Of a stretch of 13,033 bases of DNA, positions 1-6,905 are shown piece by piece. The stretch covers positions 1-13,033 of the forward strand of contig JACQUS010000478.1 of assembly GCA_016210125.1 (NCBI GenBank), read 5' to 3'. How positions within the stretch are numbered: position 1 is the first letter of the stretch; every line of letters begins with the position of its first letter. Under the pieces are notes generated by a model. The model saw only the letters and a list, made by a program, of their open reading frames with translations. It made no database searches and had not been told where the DNA came from. Source of the DNA: Chloroflexota bacterium (GTDB taxonomy: Bacteria > Chloroflexota > UBA6077 > FW602-bin22 > JACQUS01). Position numbers and translations under genes: made by a program.

Positions 1-851
1 CGGAAGAGCTCGTGCGCCGTGCAGACGACCGACGACGAGTCCAGCCCGCCGCTGAGCAGCGCGCCGAGCGGCCGCGCGCTGCGCAGCCGTGCGCGCACGA
101 CCTCGAAGAAGACGTCGCGGAAGTGCTCGGCGTAGTCCTCGTCGCGGCGGTAGCGCAGCTCGCCCGGTGGCTCGAACTCCCAGTAGCGTCGCACGCGCAG
201 GTCCACGCGGTCGACGACGAGCACGTGGCCCGCTGGGACGGCGTGGATGCCGGCGTAGTACGTCGCGGCGTCGTCCTTCTCGTTGCGCAGCGCGTTGAGC
301 GGCACCAGGCTCTCGCGGACGCGCTCGTCGTTCGGCTCGATCGGCACAGTCGGGTCCTGCAAGAGCTGGTGGATCTCCGAGGCCGCAGCGAAGGTGTGTT
401 GATCGGCGCGGTAGAAGAGCGTGCGCTGGCCGGCCGTGTCGCGCGCGCAGACTAGGCGCTGCTGGCGCGGGTCCCAGATGACAAAGGCGAAGTCGCCAAG
501 CAGGTGGGCCGGTGCGTCGAGGCCCCAGGTCTCGTAGGCCCGCAGGATCAGCTCGCCATCGCCGGCAGTGAGCTGTGGGCGATCGGGTAGGCGCAGGAGC
601 AGATCGTCGCGGTTGTCGAGCCGCGCGTCGGCGACGAGCACGCAGCCGGTGCGTCGGCTGGCCAAGGGCTGCCGCTCTGCCTCGTCCTCCGGCGTGACGG
701 CCATCTTGGCGTGGCCGAGGGCGATGGGGCCGAGGATCGAGGTCCGCAGGCCCTCCGGCCCGCGGTAGGATGCTGCGGCCAGCATATCCCAAATGGCCTG
801 CCTGCCCACGGGACGCCAGTCGCGGTGGAAGAGCGCCGCTAGGCCGCTCAT
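1..851 (-). CDS. Asparagine-synthetase-like lasso peptide macrocyclase (lasso C), partial at left edge
   Basis: About 283 N-terminal residues are visible; the C-terminus lies beyond the window. The N-terminal part is a class II glutaminase-like fold: MSGLAALFH start, YRGPEGL near residues 29-35, GHAKMAV at 46-52, and GDGELILRAYETWG then LLGDFAFVIWD at about 97-127. The ATP-pyrophosphatase domain starts with the PP-loop SGGLDSSSVV at about 267-276. The family adenylates a carboxylate; in lasso clusters it activates the Asp/Glu side chain of the core peptide for macrolactam closure. Residue 2 is Ser where amidotransferases have the Cys nucleophile, so ammonia release from glutamine is not expected. 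That fits a cyclase rather than a true asparagine synthetase. The ATG overlaps the kinase stop by 4 bases (ATGA), with a GGAGG site just upstream. The lasso assignment rests on the B1/B2 neighbours. An amidotransferase-like enzyme of glycan synthesis is the alternative. Confidence 0.85.
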   Translation of the reverse strand, partial: MSGLAALFHRDWRPVGRQAIWDMLAAASYRGPEGLRTSILGPIALGHAKMAVTPEDEAERQPLASRRTGCVLVADARLDNRDDLLLRLPDRPQLTAGDGELILRAYETWGLDAPAHLLGDFAFVIWDPRQQRLVCARDTAGQRTLFYRADQHTFAAASEIHQLLQDPTVPIEPNDERVRESLVPLNALRNEKDDAATYYAGIHAVPAGHVLVVDRVDLRVRRYWEFEPPGELRYRRDEDYAEHFRDVFFEVVRARLRSARPLGALLSGGLDSSSVVCTAHELF

Positions 852-1885
852 CGTGCCTCCGTCTCCATTGCCAGGTCTCCCACGACGCGCGCGTAGACCG
901 CCTCCTGATGCTCAAAACCACTGGGGTAGCTCAGAATGCGCACCGGCGCTTGGGCGACGAGGCGCGCCAAGAGCGGCAGGAACGCGGCCTGCTCGGTCGG
1001 GAGCAGGTAGCTGCGGTTGGAGGTCTGGGCCAGCAGGACGGCCAGGCCGTCGCGCTGGTTGAGCGCCTTGACTACTACGTCGGTCGGGTCGGTCGGCGCT
1101 GGGTCGTAGCGGTGTAGGACGTAGACGGCCCGCATGCGCGCCGGCGCCTCGGCCAGCACGAAGCGCCCGTCGAGCGCCAGCAGCTTTTTCGGCGAGCCGG
1201 CCATGAGGTCCGGCAGGTCGTCCGACAGCGCGAGGGCGCACTCGGCCGTGGCCCGCCAGAGCTTCATCATCGGCGGGCCGGGCTCGCCGTAGACGCCGTC
1301 GTCGCGTGCCTGGAGCGGCAGCGCGTCGTCGGTCAGCAGGGCCGCGCCGCGACGCAAGAAGCAGGCAGCTATGGTGGACTTGCCCTGGTTGGGTGGACCG
1401 ACGAATGCCGCCGCCCCGTGCGCAGTGACGACGGCGCTGGCGTGGAGGGTCGGCCGACCGCGCTTGTGCACCGCGTAGAGCGCGATAGGCCCGACGAGGA
1501 CCAGCCCAAGGGTCCGCGGGTCGGCACCGTCGGCCGGATAGAGGTCGGCCTGGCGCGCGTCGGCGCTAATGTGGCAGGTGCCGAGATCGCGCATCCAGAT
1601 CCAGGCGCCGCCCGGGCCGCGGTAGACGCGCGTGTCCGCGCCGTGCACGCGGCAGGGCGCCCAGGCGACCATCGGGCCGTCGGGCTCCGGCGGCGACGCG
1701 CCGCTAAGGCAGCGGATGGCCAGGTCCGGCGTGCCACCCTCCGCTGGCGCCAGCGCCGGCACGGGCAGCGCCACCTCGCTGCGCACCCGCATGCCGTAGA
1801 GGCTGTACCAGAAGGACGCCGCGACGCGCGGGGTCGCCGCCGCTCGGGCGTGCGCAGCGCGCGTCGCGAACAGGTCGATCGGCAT
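848..1885 (-). CDS. HPr-kinase-like P-loop kinase, probable lasso peptide tailoring kinase
   Basis: 345 residues. The central P-loop GPPNQGKST (163-171) follows the HprK-type strand TLHASAVV (146-153). Walker B is LLTDDALPL (183-191). The C-terminal half contains KALNQRDGLAVLL and a helix-rich end (about 273-310), as in HprK-related kinases of RiPP clusters. The N-terminal 130 residues are divergent and beta-rich. Some lasso clusters (the paeninodin type) carry homologues that phosphorylate the C-terminal residue of the peptide, usually Ser; that role here is inferred from context, not shown. The start was chosen at the ATG that shares one base with the B2 stop (TGATG) and has GGGGAG four bases upstream. 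The downstream cyclase overlaps its stop by 4 bases, so the two should be translationally coupled. It lacks the N-terminal domain and Gram-positive context of true HPr kinase. Confidence 0.82.
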   Translation of the reverse strand: MPIDLFATRAAHARAAATPRVAASFWYSLYGMRVRSEVALPVPALAPAEGGTPDLAIRCLSGASPPEPDGPMVAWAPCRVHGADTRVYRGPGGAWIWMRDLGTCHISADARQADLYPADGADPRTLGLVLVGPIALYAVHKRGRPTLHASAVVTAHGAAAFVGPPNQGKSTIAACFLRRGAALLTDDALPLQARDDGVYGEPGPPMMKLWRATAECALALSDDLPDLMAGSPKKLLALDGRFVLAEAPARMRAVYVLHRYDPAPTDPTDVVVKALNQRDGLAVLLAQTSNRSYLLPTEQAAFLPLLARLVAQAPVRILSYPSGFEHQEAVYARVVGDLAMETEAR

Positions 1886-2403
1886 CACGCTCCCCACATG
1901 TCGCTCTTGATCGCGCGGCCGGTCCAGGACGTGCACGGCTCGAGCGCACAGGTGGCCGGCTGGCGCCCGGTGCGGGTCAGCGGCGTGAACGGCGCCACCG
2001 CGCCTGGCCGGTCGTTTACAACCTGGCCGTCCAGCTCCACCCAGGCGTGCGCCTTCAGCGCGTCGTTCTCCTTCATCACGCCGATGCAGAGCTCGCTCGG
2101 CAGGCCCTCGCGCCGCAGCCAGTGGTGCAGTACGAGCGAGCGGTGCAGGCAGCGCGCGCGCAGGACGTGCCGCCGTGCCGCAGAGTCGATCCGCCGCGCA
2201 TACCACCGCGCGCGGCGGATCGCCTGGGGGCCGGTGGCCTCCGCCCGTCCGGCCGGCGCGGGGGCCGATGCGACGACGCGCTGGAAGCCGAAGACGCGCA
2301 GCGCCAGGTCCACCGCGCCCAGCCAGAGGTAGGCACGCAGGAGGAGCCGGCGGTCGGCGGCCGAGAGCCCGGCGAGCCGCCGGATGGCACGCACGAGGGT
2401 CAT
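1885..2403 (-). CDS. Lasso peptide biosynthesis B2 protein (transglutaminase-like leader peptidase)
   Basis: 172 residues. The transglutaminase-like core holds ARCLHRSLVLHHWLRREG (83-100), with Cys85 as nucleophile. HAWVELDG follows (119-126), with His119 and a nearby Asp (125 or 131) completing a Cys-His-Asp triad. RRIDSAARRH just before the Cys is also typical. Members of this family (McjB C-terminal domain) cut the leader from the precursor once the B1 protein has bound it. The gene is the split, stand-alone B2 form, which agrees with the separate B1 gene upstream. Its ATG overlaps the B1 stop by 4 bases (ATGA) and its stop touches the kinase ATG. Its own Shine-Dalgarno is weak, so it probably depends on coupling to B1. 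The last 30 residues or so, after PFTPL (138-142), form an unusual tail with two Cys (152, 157) and an RAIKSDMWGA end that I do not recognise from the family. Confidence 0.88.
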   Translation of the reverse strand: MTLVRAIRRLAGLSAADRRLLLRAYLWLGAVDLALRVFGFQRVVASAPAPAGRAEATGPQAIRRARWYARRIDSAARRHVLRARCLHRSLVLHHWLRREGLPSELCIGVMKENDALKAHAWVELDGQVVNDRPGAVAPFTPLTRTGRQPATCALEPCTSWTGRAIKSDMWGA

Positions 2404-2687
2404 AGGGACTCGCCCACGAGCCGCATCAGGCCCTTCGCCACGAGGAGGTCCAGGAACGCGCAAAGATCAGCGTGGAGGCGGGCCGGCTCGACCTCGTAGG
2501 TCGCCTGGAGGAGGTCGAGGATCTCCTGCTGGGTCGCGCCCTCCGCCACGGCCTCCCAAATCTGCGTGCCGACGGTATCGAGCCCGAAGTAAACGCCGGT
2601 TGCCGTGTGCAGCAGGATAGCTTCCTCACCGAGCCGGGCATACGTGACTGCCTCGTGGGGCGAGAACCGCGGATGCGCGACCGCCAT
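2400..2687 (-). CDS. PqqD-family RiPP recognition protein (lasso B1)
   Basis: 95 residues, the usual size of a stand-alone PqqD-like RRE protein. The winged-helix pattern is clear: a strand pair AILLHTATGVYFGLD (23-37), then TQIWEAVAEGATQQEIL (41-57), LLQATYEVEP (59-68) and a final helix FLDLLVAKGLM (78-88). Proteins of this family bind the leader of a RiPP precursor and present it to the processing enzymes; next to a B2 gene this is lasso B1. The ATG has a strong GGAGGGA site four bases upstream and is the first ATG after a 284-base gap, so it may start a transcript of its own. The end overlaps B2 by 4 bases. In other contexts the same fold occurs in PQQ or sactipeptide pathways, but there is no radical SAM gene in the window. 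Confidence 0.88.
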   Translation of the reverse strand: MAVAHPRFSPHEAVTYARLGEEAILLHTATGVYFGLDTVGTQIWEAVAEGATQQEILDLLQATYEVEPARLHADLCAFLDLLVAKGLMRLVGESL

Positions 2688-2971
2688 GCCGTCCCTCCGC
2701 TCGCGCGTCAGCCGACCCGCTGCTCGCGCGTGCTGTCGCTCCTTCGCACTTCAATCAATAGGCCGGCGTGGTGGGCAAGGCGTTGGCCGGGCGTACAGGT
2801 GTTGTTGAGTATGTCAAGTTGCGCCGGGCGGCGCCGCGTCGGCGACGAGGCGTCCGCAGACGCGTGGTGGCCCGATGGCGTAGGATCGAACGTTGGCTCC
2901 GCCTAACAGGGGGCGCGTGCGGGATGCCCCGTCGCACGGCACGGCGCTCGCCCGACGGGTGCAGATCGACG
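2688..2971. other. Gap between methyltransferase and B1; no gene recognised
   Basis: 284 bases between two minus-strand genes. This is the usual position of a lasso precursor gene (upstream of B1). On the minus strand there is no ATG before that of B1 and no ORF with a lasso leader pattern (Tyr-x2-Pro-x-Leu and a penultimate Thr). Reading from GTG near 2942 gives only an Arg-rich low-complexity peptide. A perfect TTGACA lies on the minus strand at 2818-2813, but no good -10 box follows at 16-18 bases. A weak GGGGC/GCCCC inverted pair lies after the methyltransferase stop, without a T-run. Confidence 0.5.
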
Positions 2972-3910
2972 CTAGGGCCGCCGGCTGCCGACGAAGAGCA
3001 CCATGTGCCCGGCCAGCCAGCGCACTGGGAACGCGTCGACCACGCACTTTGCCAGCGCGTACAGCGGCGTGGCTCGGCCGTCGCGCGCGCCTGACGCCAG
3101 CGGCGTGTGCCCTGCCGGATCGGCCGCGCGGGCCGGCGTTGGGGAGGCGCCGCGTGCGCCGGAACCGTCGCGCTGTGCCCGCGCGCCGCGGCCGGCGATG
3201 GCGCGGTGGACGCGCGCGGCGAGCGGCAGGTCCTCGCTGAGGCCCCAGCGTGCCGAGAACGGGATGCGCTCGACGACCTGGAAGCCCTCATCCTCCAGCA
3301 GGTGTGCGAACTCGGCCACGCGGAAGCCGAACTGGTAGAACTGCTCAGCCGATAGAGGGCCGTCGCTAAGCGCCGCATAGCCACCGAGACGAGCACGCAT
3401 CTGGCGAAGCGGGCTGAAGTATGGTACGGAGATGACGATGTGGCCGCCGGGGCGCAGCACGCGCCGCGCCTCAGCGAGCAGGGCGCGCGGGCCATACAGG
3501 AAATGCTCGGCGACGCCCAGCGAGATGTAGGTGTCGAAGGTGCCGTCGGCGAAGGGCAGCGCGCGCACGTCGCCGGAGGCCAGGGGCGGCGGGGCGAAGA
3601 GCCGGCTGATGCTCGTGCTGCGCAGCGTCTCGGTGGCGAAGTCGACCCCGACCACCTGGCGCCCGCGCTCGCGCAGGACGACGACCCATTGGCCCTGACC
3701 GCAGCCGGCCTCGAGGACGCGGCCCCGCGGCGGGCTGTAGTGCAGGAAGACCTCGAGGAGGATCGGGTGCCGGCGGGCGTCGCGCACGGCGTCGCAGAGC
3801 GTGCTCGCGGCCCAGTGGTCGTCCCAGTAGCCAGCGGTTGGACTCTCGCCGAGCCAGACGAGGCGTCGGTGGGAGGCGGCCGGCGCACCATAGAGGTAGA
3901 CAGCGGGCAT
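2972..3910 (-). CDS. Class I SAM-dependent methyltransferase
   Basis: 312 residues. Rossmann motif I is VLEAGCGQGQ (65-74), the acidic end of strand 2 is VVGVD (86-90), motif II/III is GDVRALPFADGTFD (113-126) and post-motif is RRVLRPGGHIVISVP (149-163). This is the Methyltransf_11/UbiE-like layout. The C-terminal third holds an Ala/Gly/Pro/Arg-rich stretch (about 238-282) before a final hydrophobic ALAKCVVDAFPVRWLAGHMVLFVG segment that may touch the membrane. The start was chosen at MPAVYLYG, with GAGGAG ten bases upstream, rather than a longer frame reading upstream. The substrate is unknown; it could be a sugar or lipid-linked glycan of the neighbouring locus, or the peptide of the B1/B2/C cassette. 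It lies 67 bases after the flippase on the same strand, so co-transcription with it is likely. Confidence 0.85.
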   Translation of the reverse strand: MPAVYLYGAPAASHRRLVWLGESPTAGYWDDHWAASTLCDAVRDARRHPILLEVFLHYSPPRGRVLEAGCGQGQWVVVLRERGRQVVGVDFATETLRSTSISRLFAPPPLASGDVRALPFADGTFDTYISLGVAEHFLYGPRALLAEARRVLRPGGHIVISVPYFSPLRQMRARLGGYAALSDGPLSAEQFYQFGFRVAEFAHLLEDEGFQVVERIPFSARWGLSEDLPLAARVHRAIAGRGARAQRDGSGARGASPTPARAADPAGHTPLASGARDGRATPLYALAKCVVDAFPVRWLAGHMVLFVGSRRP

Positions 3911-3977
3911 GGCGCACTTACTCCTCTGCGCCGTCGCCACGGGCGAAGGCACAGCGTCGGTTAGCGTACCTGCAGCG

Positions 3978-5438
3978 CTAATGGCGCAGCCGCAGGATCG
4001 ATACGCAGGTCGCCTGGCCGAGCGCCGCGAGCCGCGGGTTGAGGGTGCAGAGCACCACGGCGTAAGCGGCGAGCGCCACGGCGGTGAGCGTCGCCGCACC
4101 CACGGGCTGCGCGCTCGCGCCATTCAGCGCCGCGACGCCGCGTCCGCCGGCGAGGAAGAGCGCCATCACCGCAGCTCCGGCGAGCGGCGCCGAGGCCATC
4201 TGCCACAGACGCCGGACCGGCATGCCGACCAGGCGCGCGAGCACGACGCCGTTGATAGGCACGAAGAGCGCGGCCACGGCGACCTGAGCCATGGCCACGG
4301 CGACCAGGCCCTGTGGGACCGCCAGCACCAGCAGGGGCGCCAGGACCGCCAGGCGCAGCAGGCTGAGCCGCCACGAGACATCGGGCCGCCCGACGGCCTT
4401 GAACAGCGGCGCGAACGAGTACTCGACGGCGCGCAGCACGCCAAAGGCCACCAGCACTTGGAGTGGCACGACGATGCCGACCCACTTCTCGCCCAGCAGC
4501 AGCGGGACGAACGCCGGCGCCAGAGCGAACATGGCCAGACCGGCGGGGATGGCGAGCGCGCAGACCAGCGTGAAGACGTCGGCGAACATGCGCATCATGG
4601 CGGCGCTGTCGTTGCGGAGCTGCGTGTAGGCCGGGAAGGCGACCGTGGCCACGACCTGGCTGATCGCCGTCGACGGCAGGCCGGCGAGCACGAAGGCCAT
4701 CGTGTAAAGGCCCAGCGCCAGCGAGCCGAGTGCGCTGCCGACGATAAGATAATCGACGTTCATGAGCGCGAAGCCAATCACCGCGGCGAGCGAGACGTGC
4801 CGCCCGTAGCGCAACAGCTCGGCGGCCGTCGAGCAGCGGAAGCTCGGCCAGAAGCGGTGCGGCGAGAGCACCCAGAGAAGCGCGCTGTAGACGACGGCCT
4901 TGACCAGATGGCCGATGACGAGGCTCCAGGCGCCGAAGCCCAGGATCGCGAGCGAGATGGCGGACACACCCGAGCCCGCGAGAGGCAGGACGTCCGGCAG
5001 GAACTTGCGGCCGAAGGCCAGCTCTTTCGTGAGCAGGGCGCCGTGCACGGAGCCGAGCGACGTGATGACGAGCCCGAGCGCCAGCGCGCTGGCCACCGGC
5101 GCGATGTCCGGGTTGCCACCGAGGCCCGCGAGTGCCGGCGCGACCAGCACGGTCGCCGCGCCCAGCCCCAGCGCGGCGGCCATGTTGATGGTCAGCGCTG
5201 TCCCGCCGACCTCGCGCACGTCGCGCTCGCTGTAGACGATGGCTGCCGGGACGCCGAGGTCTTGCAAGAGCGTGAACGCGCCGATGAGGATCATCGCGAA
5301 GCTTACCAGCCCGAAGTCCGCTGGGCTGAGCAGGCGTGCCAGGACGATGCTGCTCGCGAAGCCGAGCGCGCGGTAGGCGCCGAACCCTAGGAGCACCCAC
5401 AGCGCTCCCGACGCCGCGCGCTGCGCGACAGAGGGCAT
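3978..5438 (-). CDS. Polysaccharide flippase, MOP superfamily (Wzx/WzxC-like)
   Basis: 486 residues, mostly hydrophobic, with about 12-14 predicted membrane spans. The N-terminal signature ARLLSPADFGLVSFAMI (34-50) and the repeat-like YGRHVSLAAVIGFALMNVDY (211-230) with GSLALGLYTMAF (238-249) are characteristic of PST-type exporters (Polysacc_synt_3). Such proteins flip undecaprenyl-linked oligosaccharides across the cytoplasmic membrane. The start was chosen at MPSVAQRAASGALWVLLG, where family members begin; a GGAGAGGAG site lies about 15 bases upstream, rather far. An in-frame extension upstream is Arg-rich and looks like untranslated sequence. The gene is the first of the leftward unit and is divergent from the glycosyltransferase operon, which should supply its lipid-linked substrate. 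Confidence 0.9.
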   Translation of the reverse strand: MPSVAQRAASGALWVLLGFGAYRALGFASSIVLARLLSPADFGLVSFAMILIGAFTLLQDLGVPAAIVYSERDVREVGGTALTINMAAALGLGAATVLVAPALAGLGGNPDIAPVASALALGLVITSLGSVHGALLTKELAFGRKFLPDVLPLAGSGVSAISLAILGFGAWSLVIGHLVKAVVYSALLWVLSPHRFWPSFRCSTAAELLRYGRHVSLAAVIGFALMNVDYLIVGSALGSLALGLYTMAFVLAGLPSTAISQVVATVAFPAYTQLRNDSAAMMRMFADVFTLVCALAIPAGLAMFALAPAFVPLLLGEKWVGIVVPLQVLVAFGVLRAVEYSFAPLFKAVGRPDVSWRLSLLRLAVLAPLLVLAVPQGLVAVAMAQVAVAALFVPINGVVLARLVGMPVRRLWQMASAPLAGAAVMALFLAGGRGVAALNGASAQPVGAATLTAVALAAYAVVLCTLNPRLAALGQATCVSILRLRH

Positions 5439-5755
5439 CGGGCCGGCGCGTTGCTCCTCTCCCACGCTCTCCTCGCGCACCCAGAACCTCGCAGGTGGGC
5501 GGCCTTCGCGGCCGCCCCAAGTCGACCGTGCCTGCCTCAGTCGCCTGCCGACGCGGCGAGTGCACCGAGGGCGCACGCCCTGGTCTTAGCAGGGCGAGGC
5601 ACAGCATCGCATTGATCGCTGGTTGAGAAGGCGTTGCGATACAGCGCCCAAGCGCCACTGACCATCTCAACGCGTTCTCTACGCCCGCGCAACCGCTCGC
5701 CGCACTGCGTGGGCCTAGACTCTGAGCAGACGTGCGTCCGACTCTGGTGAGGCAG
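5439..5755. promoter_or_regulatory. Divergent intergenic region
   Basis: 317 bases between the divergent flippase and glycosyltransferase starts, so promoters for both units should lie here. It is less biased in composition than the genes and has a near-perfect 12-base inverted repeat (listed separately). I could not place convincing -35/-10 pairs. A minus-strand 42-codon frame (5665-5537) is open but has no good ribosome site or family pattern. Confidence 0.6.
5622..5679. repeat. Inverted repeat in the divergent promoter region
   Basis: GAGAAGGCGTTG at 5625-5636 pairs with CAACGCGTTCTC at 5668-5679, with 11 of 12 bases complementary. An overlapping perfect 7-base pair is GTTGAGA (5622-5628) with TCTCAAC (5665-5671). 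The arms are separated by about 31 bases, so this could be an operator with two half-sites or a hairpin in a leader transcript. The sequence does not distinguish the two. Confidence 0.55.
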
Positions 5756-6895
5756 ATGGGCGTGACCGCGAGCTCTGCTCAGGTAGTGTCGGCGCGTGCC
5801 AAGGTGGGCGCCGCCGAGCGCCGCCGGCGCCTCTGCGTCCTCAGCGAGGACCTCTCAGGCGCGCCGGACGAGGGCGTCAAGAACTTCGCGCTCGCCCTGG
5901 CGCGGGCTTTGGCGCGCGCGCACGACACGGCGGTGCTTGCGACCGAGGGTCCGACCGAGGGTCCTGGCGCGCCGCCGGGCGTGCGGCTCGTGCGCGCGCC
6001 ACGCACCTTCCTGAGCGCCGGCCTGTGCGCCGCGCTGCGGCAGCAGCGGCCCGAGGTCCTTTTCTATGTCGCACGCGCCTCGACGACGCTCTGGAGCTTC
6101 GCGCGCGGCTGGGTGCTCAAGCGCTACTGCCCGTGGGCCGTCGTCGTCCTGCTGGGCTTGCAGACGCGGCTGCACGGGTGGCTCCAGCGGCGCATCATCC
6201 GCCACCTGGCGCCAGATGTGGTCGCGGTGCAGTCGCCGGCCGGCCACCGCTACCTGGCCGCGCTCGGCTGCGCGGCCGAGCTGGTGCCGAGCGGCGTGGA
6301 CATCGAGACCTTCCGGCCCGTCGAGCCGGAGCGCCGCCGTGCGCTGCGGGCAGAGTACGGTCTGGAGCCGAACGCGCCGGTGGTCCTGCACGTCGGCCAC
6401 CTCCAGGCCGGGCGCGGTGTCGGCGTGCTCGCCGAGCTGGCAGCGCGCGGCGTCGGGCAGGTCGTGCTCGTCGCCAGCTCCAGCACCGCGCAGGAGGCAG
6501 CCTTGGCCGAGGAGCTGCGACGCGCCGGTGTCACGGTCGTCGCCACCTATCAGCCGCACGTCGAGCACTTCTACCAGCTCGCCGACTGCTACGTCTTCCC
6601 GGTGGCCTGCTCGGAGAACTCCATCGACGCGCCGCTCTCGGTGCTCGAGGCGTGTGCCTGCGACCTACCGGTTGTCAGCACACGCTTCGGCGGGCTGCCG
6701 CGGCTCTTCGGCGCCGCGGACCGCGCCGGACTGACCTTCGTCGACACGCCTGCCGAGCTGGTCGAAGCCACGGTGCGCCGCTGCCAGTGCGCGCCGCCGT
6801 CCGGCGCGGCCGGGACCCGCGCGCTCGCGCTGCCCTATGCCTGGGAGGCCGTCGGCGCGCGGCTGCTCGACCTCGCTCTGAGGAAACAGAGATGA
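5756..6895 (+). CDS. GT4-like glycosyltransferase
   Basis: 379 residues, GT-B fold. The N-terminal domain begins at RRRRLCVLSEDLSG (about 22-35). The linker is AELVPSGVDIETFRP (174-188), the C-terminal Rossmann half starts PVVLHVGHLQAGRGV (208-222), and the donor-binding end is SIDAPLSVLEACACDLPVVS (289-308). These belong to family GT4 (Glycos_transf_1). Of the usual EX7E pair the second Glu (298) is present, but the first falls on Ile290 with Glu287 nearby. Residues 63-70 come from a perfect 12-base tandem duplication. An in-frame GTG at 5732 is an alternative start; the ATG was preferred because GGTGAGG precedes it, though only three bases away. First gene of the rightward operon; the next gene starts 10 bases after its stop. 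Donor and acceptor sugars cannot be read from sequence. Confidence 0.82.
   Translation: MGVTASSAQVVSARAKVGAAERRRRLCVLSEDLSGAPDEGVKNFALALARALARAHDTAVLATEGPTEGPGAPPGVRLVRAPRTFLSAGLCAALRQQRPEVLFYVARASTTLWSFARGWVLKRYCPWAVVVLLGLQTRLHGWLQRRIIRHLAPDVVAVQSPAGHRYLAALGCAAELVPSGVDIETFRPVEPERRRALRAEYGLEPNAPVVLHVGHLQAGRGVGVLAELAARGVGQVVLVASSSTAQEAALAEELRRAGVTVVATYQPHVEHFYQLADCYVFPVACSENSIDAPLSVLEACACDLPVVSTRFGGLPRLFGAADRAGLTFVDTPAELVEATVRRCQCAPPSGAAGTRALALPYAWEAVGARLLDLALRKQR
5941..5964 (+). repeat. Perfect 12-base tandem duplication inside the glycosyltransferase
   Basis: GACCGAGGGTCC occurs twice back to back, in frame, giving Thr-Glu-Gly-Pro twice. It lies in a surface-loop position between N-domain strands and probably has no functional meaning. 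Confidence 0.9.
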
Positions 6896-6905
6896 GGAAG
6901 CACAC

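Noticed and set aside
1885..1975. End of the B2 protein read as a fused lasso core (Thr-Gly-Arg-Ala-Ile-Lys-Ser-Asp)
   Set aside because: The Thr would be at -2 with Gly at -1, leaving Arg as first core residue; ring chemistry normally starts at Gly or another small residue, and no leader motif precedes it.
2813..2818. Perfect TTGACA as a sigma-70 promoter for B1
   Set aside because: No acceptable -10 box follows at 16-18 bases; kept only as a remark in the gap entry.
2755..3891. Long minus-strand frame continuing into the gap before B1, ending in a Pro/Thr-rich tail
   Set aside because: Most of it is a shadow of the methyltransferase, and the tail is Arg-rich with no start codon context or leader pattern.
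3909..5390. Long plus-strand frame (493 codons) antisense to the flippase
   Set aside because: The minus strand encodes a clear membrane flippase. The plus-strand frame is Arg/Gln/Glu/His-rich with no family pattern, typical of GC-rich antisense frames.
5537..5665. 42-codon minus-strand ORF starting MVSGAWALYRNAF as a candidate lasso precursor
   Set aside because: It has no Shine-Dalgarno, no Tyr-x2-Pro-x-Leu leader, no penultimate Thr and no Gly followed 7-9 residues later by Asp/Glu. It is far from B1.
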